Shown in pieces: positions 1 through 7,500 of a stretch of 12,281 nucleotides of DNA. The notes beneath the pieces are model-generated. The model was given only the letters and a program-made list of their open reading frames with translations. It had not been told where the DNA came from and did not search any database. Numbering within the stretch: position 1 is the stretch's first letter; every line of letters starts with the position of its first letter. The stretch lies in contig JAHZCD010000015.1 in NCBI GenBank assembly GCA_019423025.1, positions 1-12,281 on the forward strand, in the 5' to 3' direction. Source of the DNA: Haemophilus sp. Lineage in GTDB: Bacteria > Pseudomonadota > Gammaproteobacteria > Enterobacterales > Pasteurellaceae. A program made the position numbers and the translations under genes.

Positions 1-215
1 ATCCTAAGCTTTCAGCTTGTTGAGTTGAAGTAATGATCGCACCTTTTAAATCTGTGTGATTTTTTACATTCACATCATAGCCTTCATCACCCGCATAGAT
101 TCCTGCTTGTTCATTCACACTTGCATGATCAGCATTAATTTTCGATTTATTGAAACTACCACCAGCAGAAAAACCATATATATATAAAGTACACGGTGGA
201 AAAAATCTCATCCAT
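1..215 (-). pseudogene. Haemagglutinin (FHA/CdiA) fragment, truncated upstream, runs off the left edge
   Basis: From about base 178 to the left edge the minus strand encodes haemagglutinin-repeat sequence (GFSAGGSFNKSKINADHAS, then NEQAGIYAGDEGYD and HTDLKGAIITST). It is close to the equivalent parts of the FHA fragments at 2371-2478 and 6174 onward. Homology stops at about 178, inside an ATATATATATA run (176-186). The frame stays open upstream to an ATG at 215, which would add some 14 unrelated residues, but no Shine-Dalgarno sequence precedes it and this start is probably accidental. The piece is one more orphan module; its variable C-terminus and partner gene would lie beyond base 1. Homology to the other copies is seen directly; calling it non-expressed is inference. 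Confidence 0.7.
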
Positions 216-243
216 TATATGTATTTTTTACTTTCTACTTTAG

Positions 244-428
244 CTATTGTTCTTTATTTTCATTTTCACAATAATACATGACATGTACATTTCCTTTATA
301 TTTCATGCATATTTTTTTCCATTAGCCTCTTTGTACATTTTATTAAGATTATGCCAAGCCTCATCTGAAGAATATGAAAGGCAAGATTGAATAAAAATAG
401 TCATAAAGAATATAACTAAAGATTTCAT
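244..428 (-). pseudogene. Frameshifted small lipoprotein, fourth member of the partner family
   Basis: ATG at 428 opens MKSLVIFFMTIFIQSC, a lipoprotein signal peptide with lipobox IQSC (lipidated Cys16). A GGAAG stretch precedes the start. As written the frame ends after 41 residues at a TGA (303-305). A run of seven T's on the plus strand lies just before that stop. With eight, the frame would read on through KKICMKYKGN to a TAG at 244-246, giving 61 residues with the pattern CMKYKG-x7-C. That matches C[LM]E[KR]KG-x7-C in the three intact lipoproteins at 606-956, 3158-3517 and 4205-4567. So this looks like a fourth partner lipoprotein broken by one base in a homopolymer. A sequencing error or slippage-type switching are alternatives. 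No recognisable toxin precedes it. Confidence 0.55.
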
Positions 429-518
429 TACTTCCATCCCCATAACTAGTGCAAGGTGCGTGAACCAACAATTAACGTACGCTAACTTGATGACGAATTA
501 ATTTTCTTTCTCTAAAAA

Positions 519-581
519 AAGCGCGGTCATTTTTCAGATTGTTTTTAAAATTTAAAAACTCCAAAATTTTTGACCGCACTC
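519..581. terminator. USS dyad, putative terminator after lipoprotein 606-956
   Basis: A degenerate uptake sequence AAGCGCGGT (519-527) faces ACCGCACTC (573-581), and the arms extend through GGTCATTTTT and AAAATTTTTGACC. The inverted pair begins 24 bases after the lipoprotein stop and is followed by a T-rich run in the direction of transcription. Inverted USS pairs are known to serve as terminators in Haemophilus; activity here is inferred. Confidence 0.7.
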
Positions 582-605
582 TATTTAAATAATAAATTCA
601 ATGCT

Positions 606-956
606 TTATAAATTACATTTTCCCTTATCCCATTTAGGATCTTGATAGCCACATTCAGCTGGCCAGTATCGGTAATATCCCTTTCTTTCCATACAAGATT
701 GAAATTCTTTGTATTTACCAGTTTTATTGATATAGTGAAGTTCTTGATCTCCATATTTACTACCGCAGCTAACAGCATCTTTCCAACGCTGTTGCTGATC
801 AGTTTTACCTATACTATAAGGCTTTTGATAATGTGCTATAGCTGGCCATAATTTGCCTTTATCAACACAATTAACCATTTGTGGAGTATAAAAACATCCG
901 CTTGAATACCAACATCCGTTTAATATAAAACAAAGAAGAAATAAGGTGTATCTCAT
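606..956 (-). CDS. Small cysteine-rich lipoprotein, partner of the FHA module at 958-2937
   Basis: A 116-residue protein with a signal peptide ending in lipobox LNGC (lipidated Cys15, Trp at +2, so outer-membrane sorting is predicted). The mature part has CG at 64-65, then C88-M-E-R-K-G93, C102 and C114. The spacing from Cys88 to Cys102 is 14, the same as in the two lipoproteins at 3158-3517 and 4205-4567, although overall sequence similarity is low. A strong GGAGG precedes the ATG. It lies one base after the TAA of the upstream haemagglutinin gene, so the pair is translationally coupled. By analogy with toxin/immunity order it may be a periplasm-facing immunity or accessory protein. Lipidation and cysteine pattern are seen; the immunity role is inference. 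Confidence 0.8.
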   Translation of the reverse strand: MRYTLFLLCFILNGCWYSSGCFYTPQMVNCVDKGKLWPAIAHYQKPYSIGKTDQQQRWKDAVSCGSKYGDQELHYINKTGKYKEFQSCMERKGYYRYWPAECGYQDPKWDKGKCNL

Positions 957-957
957 T

Positions 958-2937
958 TTATTTACCTCCTATTTTCATCAAAAGTTCAAACATATCTGAT
1001 GACATTACATCGGATAAAGCAAATGGTGCGGATACCGGTATTGCAATAACAGTTGTTACACCTGATGCTACACCAGTAAGTTTATTTTTTTCTGCAGTAT
1101 TTCCTTGTTTATCATACCAGCCCCATACTTGGCCTCCTAACAGGTCGTGAGTACCGGCAAAGGATTCTACCGCCATATCCGAGATAGAACCGATGCTATA
1201 CGGAATTCTCGTAAAATGTAGATTCCACTCACCTTGAACAGATTGAAAGCCACCGGTTTCTCCATACAATCCACTCGCTTTTTCATTTTTCTTTGGATCA
1301 ATAGCATCATCCAATGAAAATCCATTTTCACCTTTAAATACAACTAACCCATCTGCATTTTTTTCACAGGAACCGACTCCTTGAGTACAAATTGCATTGA
1401 TATCAATTCGAACACCACCTAATTTTACTCCATCAAAATAACCGCTATCATAACTATCATTACGAAGAATTTTCCCCGTCTTAGCATCTTTAATACCTTT
1501 AAATAATCTTGAATTAGCTAAAGTCTCCTCTCTCATCTTCGTCGCGGCTAATTGCAAAGTTCCTTGTGTTATTGCAACATCAGGCGAACCCGATACGATG
1601 CCTACCACGGTTTCAAGCAAACGTTTTTGATATTGCAATTTATAAATTTCTCCATAAAGTGCGGTCTTTTCCTCTTCAGTTTTAGCTTCCTTGATTTGTT
1701 TTCTCAATTCAGCCTGTTTCGGAAGCGCATAGGCATCAATCATTGAGAAGGCATTTTTACGAAAATCTTGAGTAACTTTCACTTGAATGTTGAGCTCTTT
1801 CATCACTTTGTCTTTATCAAAATGATTTTCCAACTTGCCGGAATGCTGCTCTGCATTATCCGTAGTCACATCGGTTTTAATGCTATCTAGCGTCTGCTCA
1901 ACTGTTTCACCGGTTTTCGCCAGTTGTTCCGCTTGGTCTCTAATTTCAATATTCGCAGTATTAATACCACTTTTTGTCACACTACTTTGACTTTCTTTAT
2001 CTCGCCCAATACCAAATCCTGTTGAGGTTTCTAAAGAATCCCAACCTGTAGCAAGTTGTTTTGCGTTGTCTTTACCCTGCGCATTTTTGGCTTCTGTGGT
2101 CAATTCTCCTCGGTCGTTTCTATAAATCGGATTGCCATCATCATCCACCGCCTGTTTACTACTTTGCGCTTGACCCTCTTTCCCAAACGGTGTGTCAAAA
2201 TTCGCTGCCACACTGCCGCTCACACCAAAGCTTGAACCGCTATAGTTTGAATGGTTTTCAATATCTGAATGAGTCAGGCTGCCGGTACTAAAATGGTTTT
2301 TACCATCTGCTTCTGCCTTTTGGGTAGACGTAATCAATGCACCTTTAAGATCGGTATGCTTATTAACATTAATATCATAACCTTCATCCCCTGCATAGAT
2401 GCCGGCTTGCTCATTAACGCTGGCGTGGTCGGCGTTAACTTTGGACTTATTGTAGCTTCCCCCTGCTGAGACGCCATAACCCGCCGTCACACTCCCACTC
2501 ACGTTCATTTGTTTGCCTTTGTATGTGGCAGTGTCTTGCAAGCTTTCGATGTTGAGGTTTTGGGCATTGACTTCTACACGTTTGCCTTTTACTTGGCTAC
2601 CGATGAGGTTCGCATCACCACCGGCATTAATCACTGTTTTACTTTGGCTATCTCCTACATGACTAGCAACATAAGAGGTTTCATCACCATTGCCATAGCC
2701 TTTTCCGTAATTACCACCTACTGTAATACCTGCGGCAACACCACTGCCAACTTTAATAGCAACCCCCGCATTAAAGCCACTTGACTTATTGGTGCTACTC
2801 TCTTGATGGTTTTGTTCCGCGGCCTCGATATTTACTTGATTACCTGCAATCAAAGTCGTGCCTTGTTTGCCTGATATATCCGAACCTTTAATATTAATGT
2901 TTGAATCCTTTCCTGCACCCGTTGCCACAATATTCAC
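958..2937 (-). CDS. Orphan haemagglutinin (FHA/TpsA) module with DGVKLGG...SFAGTHD-type C-terminal domain
   Basis: The frame is open from a TAG at 3013-3015 to the TAA at 958-960. The only usable start seen is GTG at 2937 with no convincing ribosome site, so this is a 5'-truncated module rather than an intact exoprotein. Residues 1-250 are Fil_haemagg_2-type repeats (DSNINIKGSDISGKQG, NGDETSYVASHVGDSQSKT). Residues about 385-460 are a charged, probably coiled-coil linker (ELRKQIKEAKTEEEKT). From about 470 a distinct C-terminal domain follows, with GYFDGVKLGG (499-508), two cysteines (517, 524), SFAGTHDLLGG (592-602) and a hydrophobic tail near 622-641. I recall this type as a recurrent C-terminus of FHA-like proteins in Neisseria and Pseudomonas; its activity is unknown to me. 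The lipoprotein at 606-956 starts one base downstream. Confidence 0.75.
   Translation of the reverse strand: MNIVATGAGKDSNINIKGSDISGKQGTTLIAGNQVNIEAAEQNHQESSTNKSSGFNAGVAIKVGSGVAAGITVGGNYGKGYGNGDETSYVASHVGDSQSKTVINAGGDANLIGSQVKGKRVEVNAQNLNIESLQDTATYKGKQMNVSGSVTAGYGVSAGGSYNKSKVNADHASVNEQAGIYAGDEGYDINVNKHTDLKGALITSTQKAEADGKNHFSTGSLTHSDIENHSNYSGSSFGVSGSVAANFDTPFGKEGQAQSSKQAVDDDGNPIYRNDRGELTTEAKNAQGKDNAKQLATGWDSLETSTGFGIGRDKESQSSVTKSGINTANIEIRDQAEQLAKTGETVEQTLDSIKTDVTTDNAEQHSGKLENHFDKDKVMKELNIQVKVTQDFRKNAFSMIDAYALPKQAELRKQIKEAKTEEEKTALYGEIYKLQYQKRLLETVVGIVSGSPDVAITQGTLQLAATKMREETLANSRLFKGIKDAKTGKILRNDSYDSGYFDGVKLGGVRIDINAICTQGVGSCEKNADGLVVFKGENGFSLDDAIDPKKNEKASGLYGETGGFQSVQGEWNLHFTRIPYSIGSISDMAVESFAGTHDLLGGQVWGWYDKQGNTAEKNKLTGVASGVTTVIAIPVSAPFALSDVMSSDMFELLMKIGGK
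1657..1665 (+). other. DNA uptake sequence inside the FHA module, upstream of its variable domain
   Basis: This is an exact AAGTGCGGT, the Hin-type Pasteurellaceae uptake 9-mer, and a T-rich stretch follows it. It overlaps codons near residues 425-428, in the conserved linker just before the variable C-terminal domain. With the dyad at 519-581 it brackets the variable domain and lipoprotein gene. Confidence 0.8.
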
Positions 2938-3000
2938 CTTGCCGCCTGCATTAACTTGAGATTTGGCTGCGGTTTTTCCTTCAGTATGAGTACGTGATTC
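2371..3000 (-). repeat. FHA repeat block, copy 1 (matches 6174-6803)
   Basis: This 630-base stretch aligns end to end, with no net length difference, to 6174-6803. It encodes SRTHTEGKTAAKSQ through NEQAGI(Y/F)AG. The 1-178 fragment is a third, partial copy. Such blocks are the homology across which CdiA/FHA cassettes can recombine. Upstream of 3012 the two copies diverge abruptly, marking the truncation point of this module. Confidence 0.8.
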
Positions 3001-3086
3001 GCTCTTTTTAAGCTATAAATAAAACTTATAATATTGCACAAATATTTTGCTTAAAAACTCTACAAAGTCTATATTTAAAACACAAA

Positions 3087-3140
3087 AAGTGCGGTCAATA
3101 TTCAAGAGATTTTAAAATTCACTGAAAATTGACCGCACTT
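3087..3140. terminator. USS dyad, putative terminator after lipoprotein 3158-3517
   Basis: Exact AAGTGCGGT (3087-3095) and ACCGCACTT (3132-3140) form an inverted pair with arms AGTGCGGTCAAT and ATTGACCGCACT around a core containing AGAGATTTTAAAATTC. It begins 17 bases after the lipoprotein stop. It differs from the dyad at 4134-4187 at only one or two positions. Confidence 0.8.
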
Positions 3141-3157
3141 TTAAGCACCTTTGTTAA

Positions 3158-3517
3158 TTACTGCCAAGGCTTAGCATCAGGCTTGCTGTGTTTTTTTCGC
3201 CATTGGATACATATTGGACTATCCCACATTAGCCTTTCTTCACAAACTGGACCACCTTCAAGATACCAACCCTTTTTCTCTAAACAAAGATTCTCTTCTG
3301 GATTAACACTTTCACCTGTCACAAAATCCATACCACAATCCGACATGTCTTTTTTTCTTCTTTCAAGAAAATTAATACGTCCTTGAGGATCTGAGTTAGG
3401 AAATAAAATCTTAGAATTATGCAAACGCCAATGATAATGTGGTGGTGGTGGTTGAAATCCACCAAAAGAACAAGCATTGATTGTTAGCAAACCAAATATA
3501 AAAAATAGAATCTTCAT
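3158..3517 (-). CDS. Small cysteine-rich lipoprotein, copy B
   Basis: A 119-residue lipoprotein with signal peptide MKILFFIFGLLTINAC (lipobox INAC, Cys16, Ser at +2). The mature part carries KKDMSDCGMD, then CLEKKGWYLEGGP-x-C and a Trp/Lys-rich end (WRKKHSKPDAKPWQ). The downstream half is nearly identical to the copy at 4205-4567; the middle differs at several positions (NSDPQGRINFLERRK versus TSDPQRINKYLDRRE). A good AGGAGA lies a few bases upstream of the ATG, and the stop of the preceding toxin fragment is one base away. The probable role is a surface- or periplasm-anchored partner or immunity protein for the hydrolase-like C-terminus. The role is inference; the lipoprotein call is firm. 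Confidence 0.8.
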   Translation of the reverse strand: MKILFFIFGLLTINACSFGGFQPPPPHYHWRLHNSKILFPNSDPQGRINFLERRKKDMSDCGMDFVTGESVNPEENLCLEKKGWYLEGGPVCEERLMWDSPICIQWRKKHSKPDAKPWQ

Positions 3518-3518
3518 A

Positions 3519-3977
3519 TCATTCTCCTTTTGATTTATTTAAATTAAAAATGGTTTGCTCATTTCCCATTTTTAGATCTACCTTCGTTCGATATCCATCA
3601 GTAACGCATTGTCTTTGCCCTAGTCCATAGCAATTATGTACTGATGAATTGTCACCAAATATATCGCTAATACGTGCAATCCAACCTTTATTGAGATTAT
3701 TTTCAGATGTCGTTGCAGGGTTTCCTCCTAATAAAATCGGTATACTACCTACTGGGTCACTAGCATGATTCTCAATCCGAATTGAACCATCAGAAGCCGT
3801 TCTTTCTTTACCCGTTTGCAATTGACTTAAATAGCTATCCGCTCTTGTTACATCTGCTGCAGGACCAACCATTTTAATTGTCGTACCTGAAAGTAGCTTT
3901 TTATCTCGGTTATCTTCTGTATTTAACGCTTTTAATGCATTACTTAATGTTAATGTGCCACGACTATGGGACCTCAC
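3519..3977 (-). pseudogene. Half-length duplicate of the hydrolase-like FHA C-terminal domain
   Basis: The 152-codon frame begins MRSHSRGTLT and matches the last 149 residues of the protein at 4569-8252. It keeps the presumptive nucleophile Ser (SHSRG), the Asp in NHASDPVG and the His in SVHNC. It lacks the upstream half of the fold (FNGIFNDR, VYFVHHPEA and the rest), which a working alpha/beta hydrolase needs. There is no ribosome site at its ATG, and the 5' junction falls at an inverted-repeat element. The stretch GWIARISDIFGDNS differs from SWLQRTADMFSDERL in the other copy. I read it as a silent alternative allele or leftover of a recombination event. It can exchange into the longer gene, but is unlikely to be active by itself. 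Confidence 0.75.
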
Positions 3978-3978
3978 G

Positions 3979-4108
3979 ATGGCGCACGTTTCCTAACGCG
4001 TGCCTAAAACATCAATTTCACAATTCAGATTTTTACTATTTTCATTACAACTTTATTCAGTTTGTCTATTTTAGTTAGATTCAAGCACGCGCAGGAGACG
4101 CGCGTTAT
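3979..4108. mobile_element. Small element with terminal inverted repeats (MITE-like, unassigned)
   Basis: The left end ATGGCGCACGTTTCCTAACG (to 4005) and the right end 4083-4108 are imperfect inverted repeats of 26-27 bases with about 20 matches; most differences are transitions. Each end can also fold by itself (GCACG/CGTGC on the left, ACGCGC/GCGCGT around AGGAGAC on the right). The 77-base centre is AT-rich and has no gene. It lies exactly at the 5' break of the duplicated half cassette. I see no target duplication and cannot name the family. An alternative is a structured non-mobile repeat. Confidence 0.5.
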
Positions 4109-4133
4109 CTAGCCGCAGATCTTGCTTTTAGAA

Positions 4134-4187
4134 AAGTGCGGTCAATATTCAAGAGATTTTAAAATTCACTGAATATTGACCGCACTT
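4134..4187. terminator. USS dyad, putative terminator after lipoprotein 4205-4567
   Basis: Exact AAGTGCGGT (4134-4142) and ACCGCACTT (4179-4187) form an inverted pair with arms AAGTGCGGTCAATATTC and GAATATTGACCGCACTT, a perfect 17-base stem. The intervening sequence contains AAGAGATTTTAAAATT. It starts 17 bases after the lipoprotein stop. Confidence 0.8.
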
Positions 4188-4204
4188 TTAAACACCTTTG
4201 TTAA

Positions 4205-4567
4205 TTACTGCCAAGGCTTAGCATCAGGTTTGCTATGTTTTTTTCGCCATTGAATACATGCAGGTCTATTCCACATTGTTTTTTCTTCACAGATTGGTCC
4301 ACCTTCTAAATACCAGCCTTTTTTCTCTAAACAAAGATTGACCTCCGGATTATCACTTTCTCCTACCACATAATCCATACCGCAATCCGACATATCTTTT
4401 TCTCTTCTGTCAAGATATTTATTAATTCTTTGAGGATCTGAGGTTGGAAATAAAATCTTAGAATTATGCAAACGCCAATGATCATGTGGTGGAAGTGGTT
4501 GAAACCATCCACTACAGCTTGTAAGCAATAAGATTGAGGGTATTAAGAATAAAAATCTTATTTTCAT
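4205..4567 (-). CDS. Small cysteine-rich lipoprotein, copy A, partner of 4569-8252
   Basis: A 120-residue lipoprotein: signal peptide MKIRFLFLIPSILLLTSC with lipobox LTSC (Cys18, Ser at +2, predicted outer membrane). It is followed by a Pro-rich spacer (WFQPLPPHDHW). Four cysteines follow: C62-G, C79-LEKKG, C93 and C104. Cys79 to Cys93 is 14 residues, the same spacing as in the otherwise dissimilar lipoprotein at 606-956. AAGGAG precedes the ATG at a good distance, and the preceding gene stops one base upstream, so expression is probably coupled. A lipid-anchored partner would suit a toxin or effector acting in the envelope rather than the cytoplasm. That role is inferred from context only. 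Confidence 0.8.
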   Translation of the reverse strand: MKIRFLFLIPSILLLTSCSGWFQPLPPHDHWRLHNSKILFPTSDPQRINKYLDRREKDMSDCGMDYVVGESDNPEVNLCLEKKGWYLEGGPICEEKTMWNRPACIQWRKKHSKPDAKPWQ

Positions 4568-4568
4568 T

Positions 4569-7500
4569 TTATTTCTCCTTCGCTTTATTTAATTCAAAAA
4601 TAGTTCTTTCATTACCCATTTTAAGATCTCCTCCAGTTCTATATCCGTCATTAATACATTGTCGTTGTCCTAAGCCATGGCAATTATGTACGGATAAACG
4701 TTCATCACTAAACATATCTGCTGTTCGCTGTAACCAGCTTTTATTCAGATTATTTTCAGATGTTGTTGCAGGGTTGCCTCCCAATAAAATCGGCATACTA
4801 CCTACTGGGTCACTAGCATGATTCTCAATACGAATTGAACCATCTGAAGTTGTTCTTTCTTTACCCGTTTGCAATTGACTTAAATAACCATCCGCTCTTG
4901 TAACATCAGCTGCAGGACCAACCATTTTAATTGTCGTACCTGAAAGTAGCTTTTTAGCTCGGTTATCTTCTGTATTTAACGCTTTTAATGCATTACTTAA
5001 TGTTAATGTGCCACGACTATGGGAACCTAGGTATAAATCATCTTTACCATACTGCTTCATGATATTCATCGCTTGTAAACTTGAATTATCCATACCTAAT
5101 AGATTTCCAAAAGACGTTTCAAACATTTTCTCATAACCCGCCACTAAGAGCTCTGACAAACCATTTTTCGCTTCAGGATGGTGAACAAAATAAACATCTT
5201 TATATATTTTTTGATCTATATTGCCTGTTTTATCATCCCTGCCCGCAATATAGTTTTGTACTGCAAATTTTGCGGCAGAATTACGATCATTAAAGATGCC
5301 ATTAAATGCAACGACATATTTACTCTCTGTTTTCCCTGTTTTTGGATCAGTATAAGTAACTTTTTGTAATTGATTGCGTTCTTGATCTGACAACTCATGC
5401 AATTGATAAATATTACGTCCTTTACCTAGCTGCTGTTCTAAATATACTTCTCTATCGATACCTTTAGCATCTGCCTCTTTATTTATATCTTCTATAAGCT
5501 TTGAATCTCTTATACGTTCTCCTTTTTCATCCACTTTATGAGTGAACATCCGATGCTCAGCTATAAACATTGTTCGATAAGCCTCATCCGTAACACCACC
5601 AACATTCTTCGCAAACGCTTGAATCGTTGCAACATCCTGCTCAACCTCTTTTTGCATTTTCGCATGATCTACTTTTTCAAGTTTGTTTACTTCTTGCTCA
5701 GTAGATTTCTTGATAGTCTCAATATTCTGTTTACCCTGCGTACTCGCAATATTAAAGTTACCATCACTAATCACAGCATTAGTTGTACTCTGATTATTTT
5801 CACTTTGACTGCTATTGCTCGCTAAATTAGCTAGACCAATTTTTGCTGCAGCGTATAAATCTGTACTATGAACATCATCTGTGCCTAAACCAAATTTTAC
5901 CAGCGATTGATTTGCTTTATTTGGATTCGCCTGTTCAAAGGTTTCGCCCTTTCTATCATCACCACGATAAATTTTATTTAAAGCTTTATCCTCATCAGAA
6001 GTTTGATCACGATCTACAGAAAAACCTCCCATCAATCCCATCGCAGATGATTTCGCATTAGAATAATTTTCAATATTTGAATATTCGAAATCTTCTGCTG
6101 TCATTTGATTTTTCTCTTTTTCAGCACTTGAAATGATAGCTCCGCCAACAGAAGAAACTTTATTTTTTACATTGATATCATAACCATTATTACCTGCAAA
6201 AATTCCTGCCTGTTCATTCACACTCTCATGATCAGCATTGATTTTTGATTTATTGAAACTACCACCTGCGGCAAAACCATAGCCTACCGTCACACTACCT
6301 TGCATATTCATCTGTTTACCATGGTAGCGAGATTTATCTTGCAAGCTCTCGATATTCAGGTTTTCCGCATCCAATTCAACACGTTTACCCTTCACTTGAC
6401 TGCCTGCAAGAGTGACATCACCACCTGCATTAATCACGGTTTTACTTTGACTATCACCTACATGGCTAGCAACATAAGTAGTTTCATCACCATTGCCGTA
6501 GCCTTTTCCGTAATTACCGCCGAAAGTAGCCCCAGCAGCTACACCACTGCCAACTTTAATAGCAACTCCTGCATTAAAGCCACTAGATTTATTGGTACTA
6601 CGCTCTTTATGATTCTGCTCAACCGCTTTAACAATCACTTGATTATCAGCCGATAAAAACGTGCCTTGTTTACCAGAAATATCTGAACCCTCAATATTAA
6701 TATTAGAATCCTTTCTGGCACCCGTTGCCACTATATTTACTTTGCCGTCTGCATTCACTTGAGATTTGGCCGCGGTTTTGCCTTCAGTATGCGTGCGAGA
6801 TTCATTTTTTTGTTGGCCATAAGTGATTTGTGCACCAATCACAGAATCTACATTTCCTGTGTTACTCATAAATTTTCCGACATCATTTGCAGCTTGTCCG
6901 ACTGATTGAGCTGCCCGATAAGCATCAAAACCAGCATTAGCTGCTGCCATCGCATTCACACGACCATGCTTACTCTCACCTACTTGTCTAGTTGATTGCA
7001 CTACGCCTTGTACTGCTTGAATAGCAGAAATAACAGGGGAGGTAATCGCAAGAGTTACACCTTTTTGTTCAAAGGTTTGTTTGGTATTGGTTTCATATTT
7101 GTCATCAGCCGCTTTAATATCAACTTTTTTAGCCAGAATATTTACATCGCCGCCTTTGATTGCACTCACCAGACTTGCCGTTTGAGTGTAATGATTCTCT
7201 GCGATGAGGGTGACGTTGCCATTTAAGCTCCCCACTTGGCTGCCCTGTGCATAAAACTTCGTTTTATCGCTTTCTAGCGTTTGCTTTTGGGCACCAAACG
7301 TAACCCCTAGGCCTCCGCCCAACATACCTGATTTTTTCTTGCTGTGAAAATCATCGGAATAAAATTTGTTTTCCGCTTCTTTGATGTCGATGTTTTTCGC
7401 CTGCACCGTTAAGCCGTTTTCTCCCACCACATTTGAGCCTTGCACCGTCACATTCCCTTGACCGGCAATAAGATTTACCGTTTTTCCGTCAATGTTACTG

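Larger units (their letters stand above)
3087..3971 (-). repeat. Tandem duplication, copy B (half cassette plus lipoprotein plus dyad)
   Basis: About 885 bases are duplicated relative to 4134-5024, in the same orientation. The unit contains the USS dyad, the lipoprotein gene and the last ~150 codons of the hydrolase-like FHA C-terminus. Conservation is high through most of the hydrolase tail and the last ~40 residues of the lipoprotein. It is lower around the end of the toxin gene and the start of the lipoprotein gene. Homology ends sharply at the CGACTATGGGA point, next to the inverted-repeat element at 3979-4108. Confidence 0.85.
4134..5024 (-). repeat. Tandem duplication, copy A (within the longer hydrolase-type gene)
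   Basis: This is the longer-gene counterpart of 3087-3971: dyad, lipoprotein gene and the final 149 codons of the hydrolase-like domain. Because this copy joins a complete upstream domain, it is the more likely parent or currently linked allele. Confidence 0.85.

Noticed and set aside
429..518. Possible remnant of a toxin C-terminus before the broken lipoprotein (a frame containing APCTSYGDGSN)
   Set aside because: The frame is short, runs past the lipoprotein start and matches nothing I can name with confidence.
2061..2784. Several plus-strand open frames of 64-118 codons opposite the haemagglutinin genes (also at 5081-6656 and 6996-8109)
   Set aside because: They are the antisense of well-supported repeat proteins, lack ribosome sites and show no family features.
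3878..4078. Plus-strand 66-codon frame across the inverted-repeat element
   Set aside because: It spans the junction between antisense toxin and the element and has no sensible composition.
2371..6803. Repeated blocks as a CRISPR array or tandem repeat
   Set aside because: They are ~630-base coding homologies between two haemagglutinin modules, not short spaced repeats.
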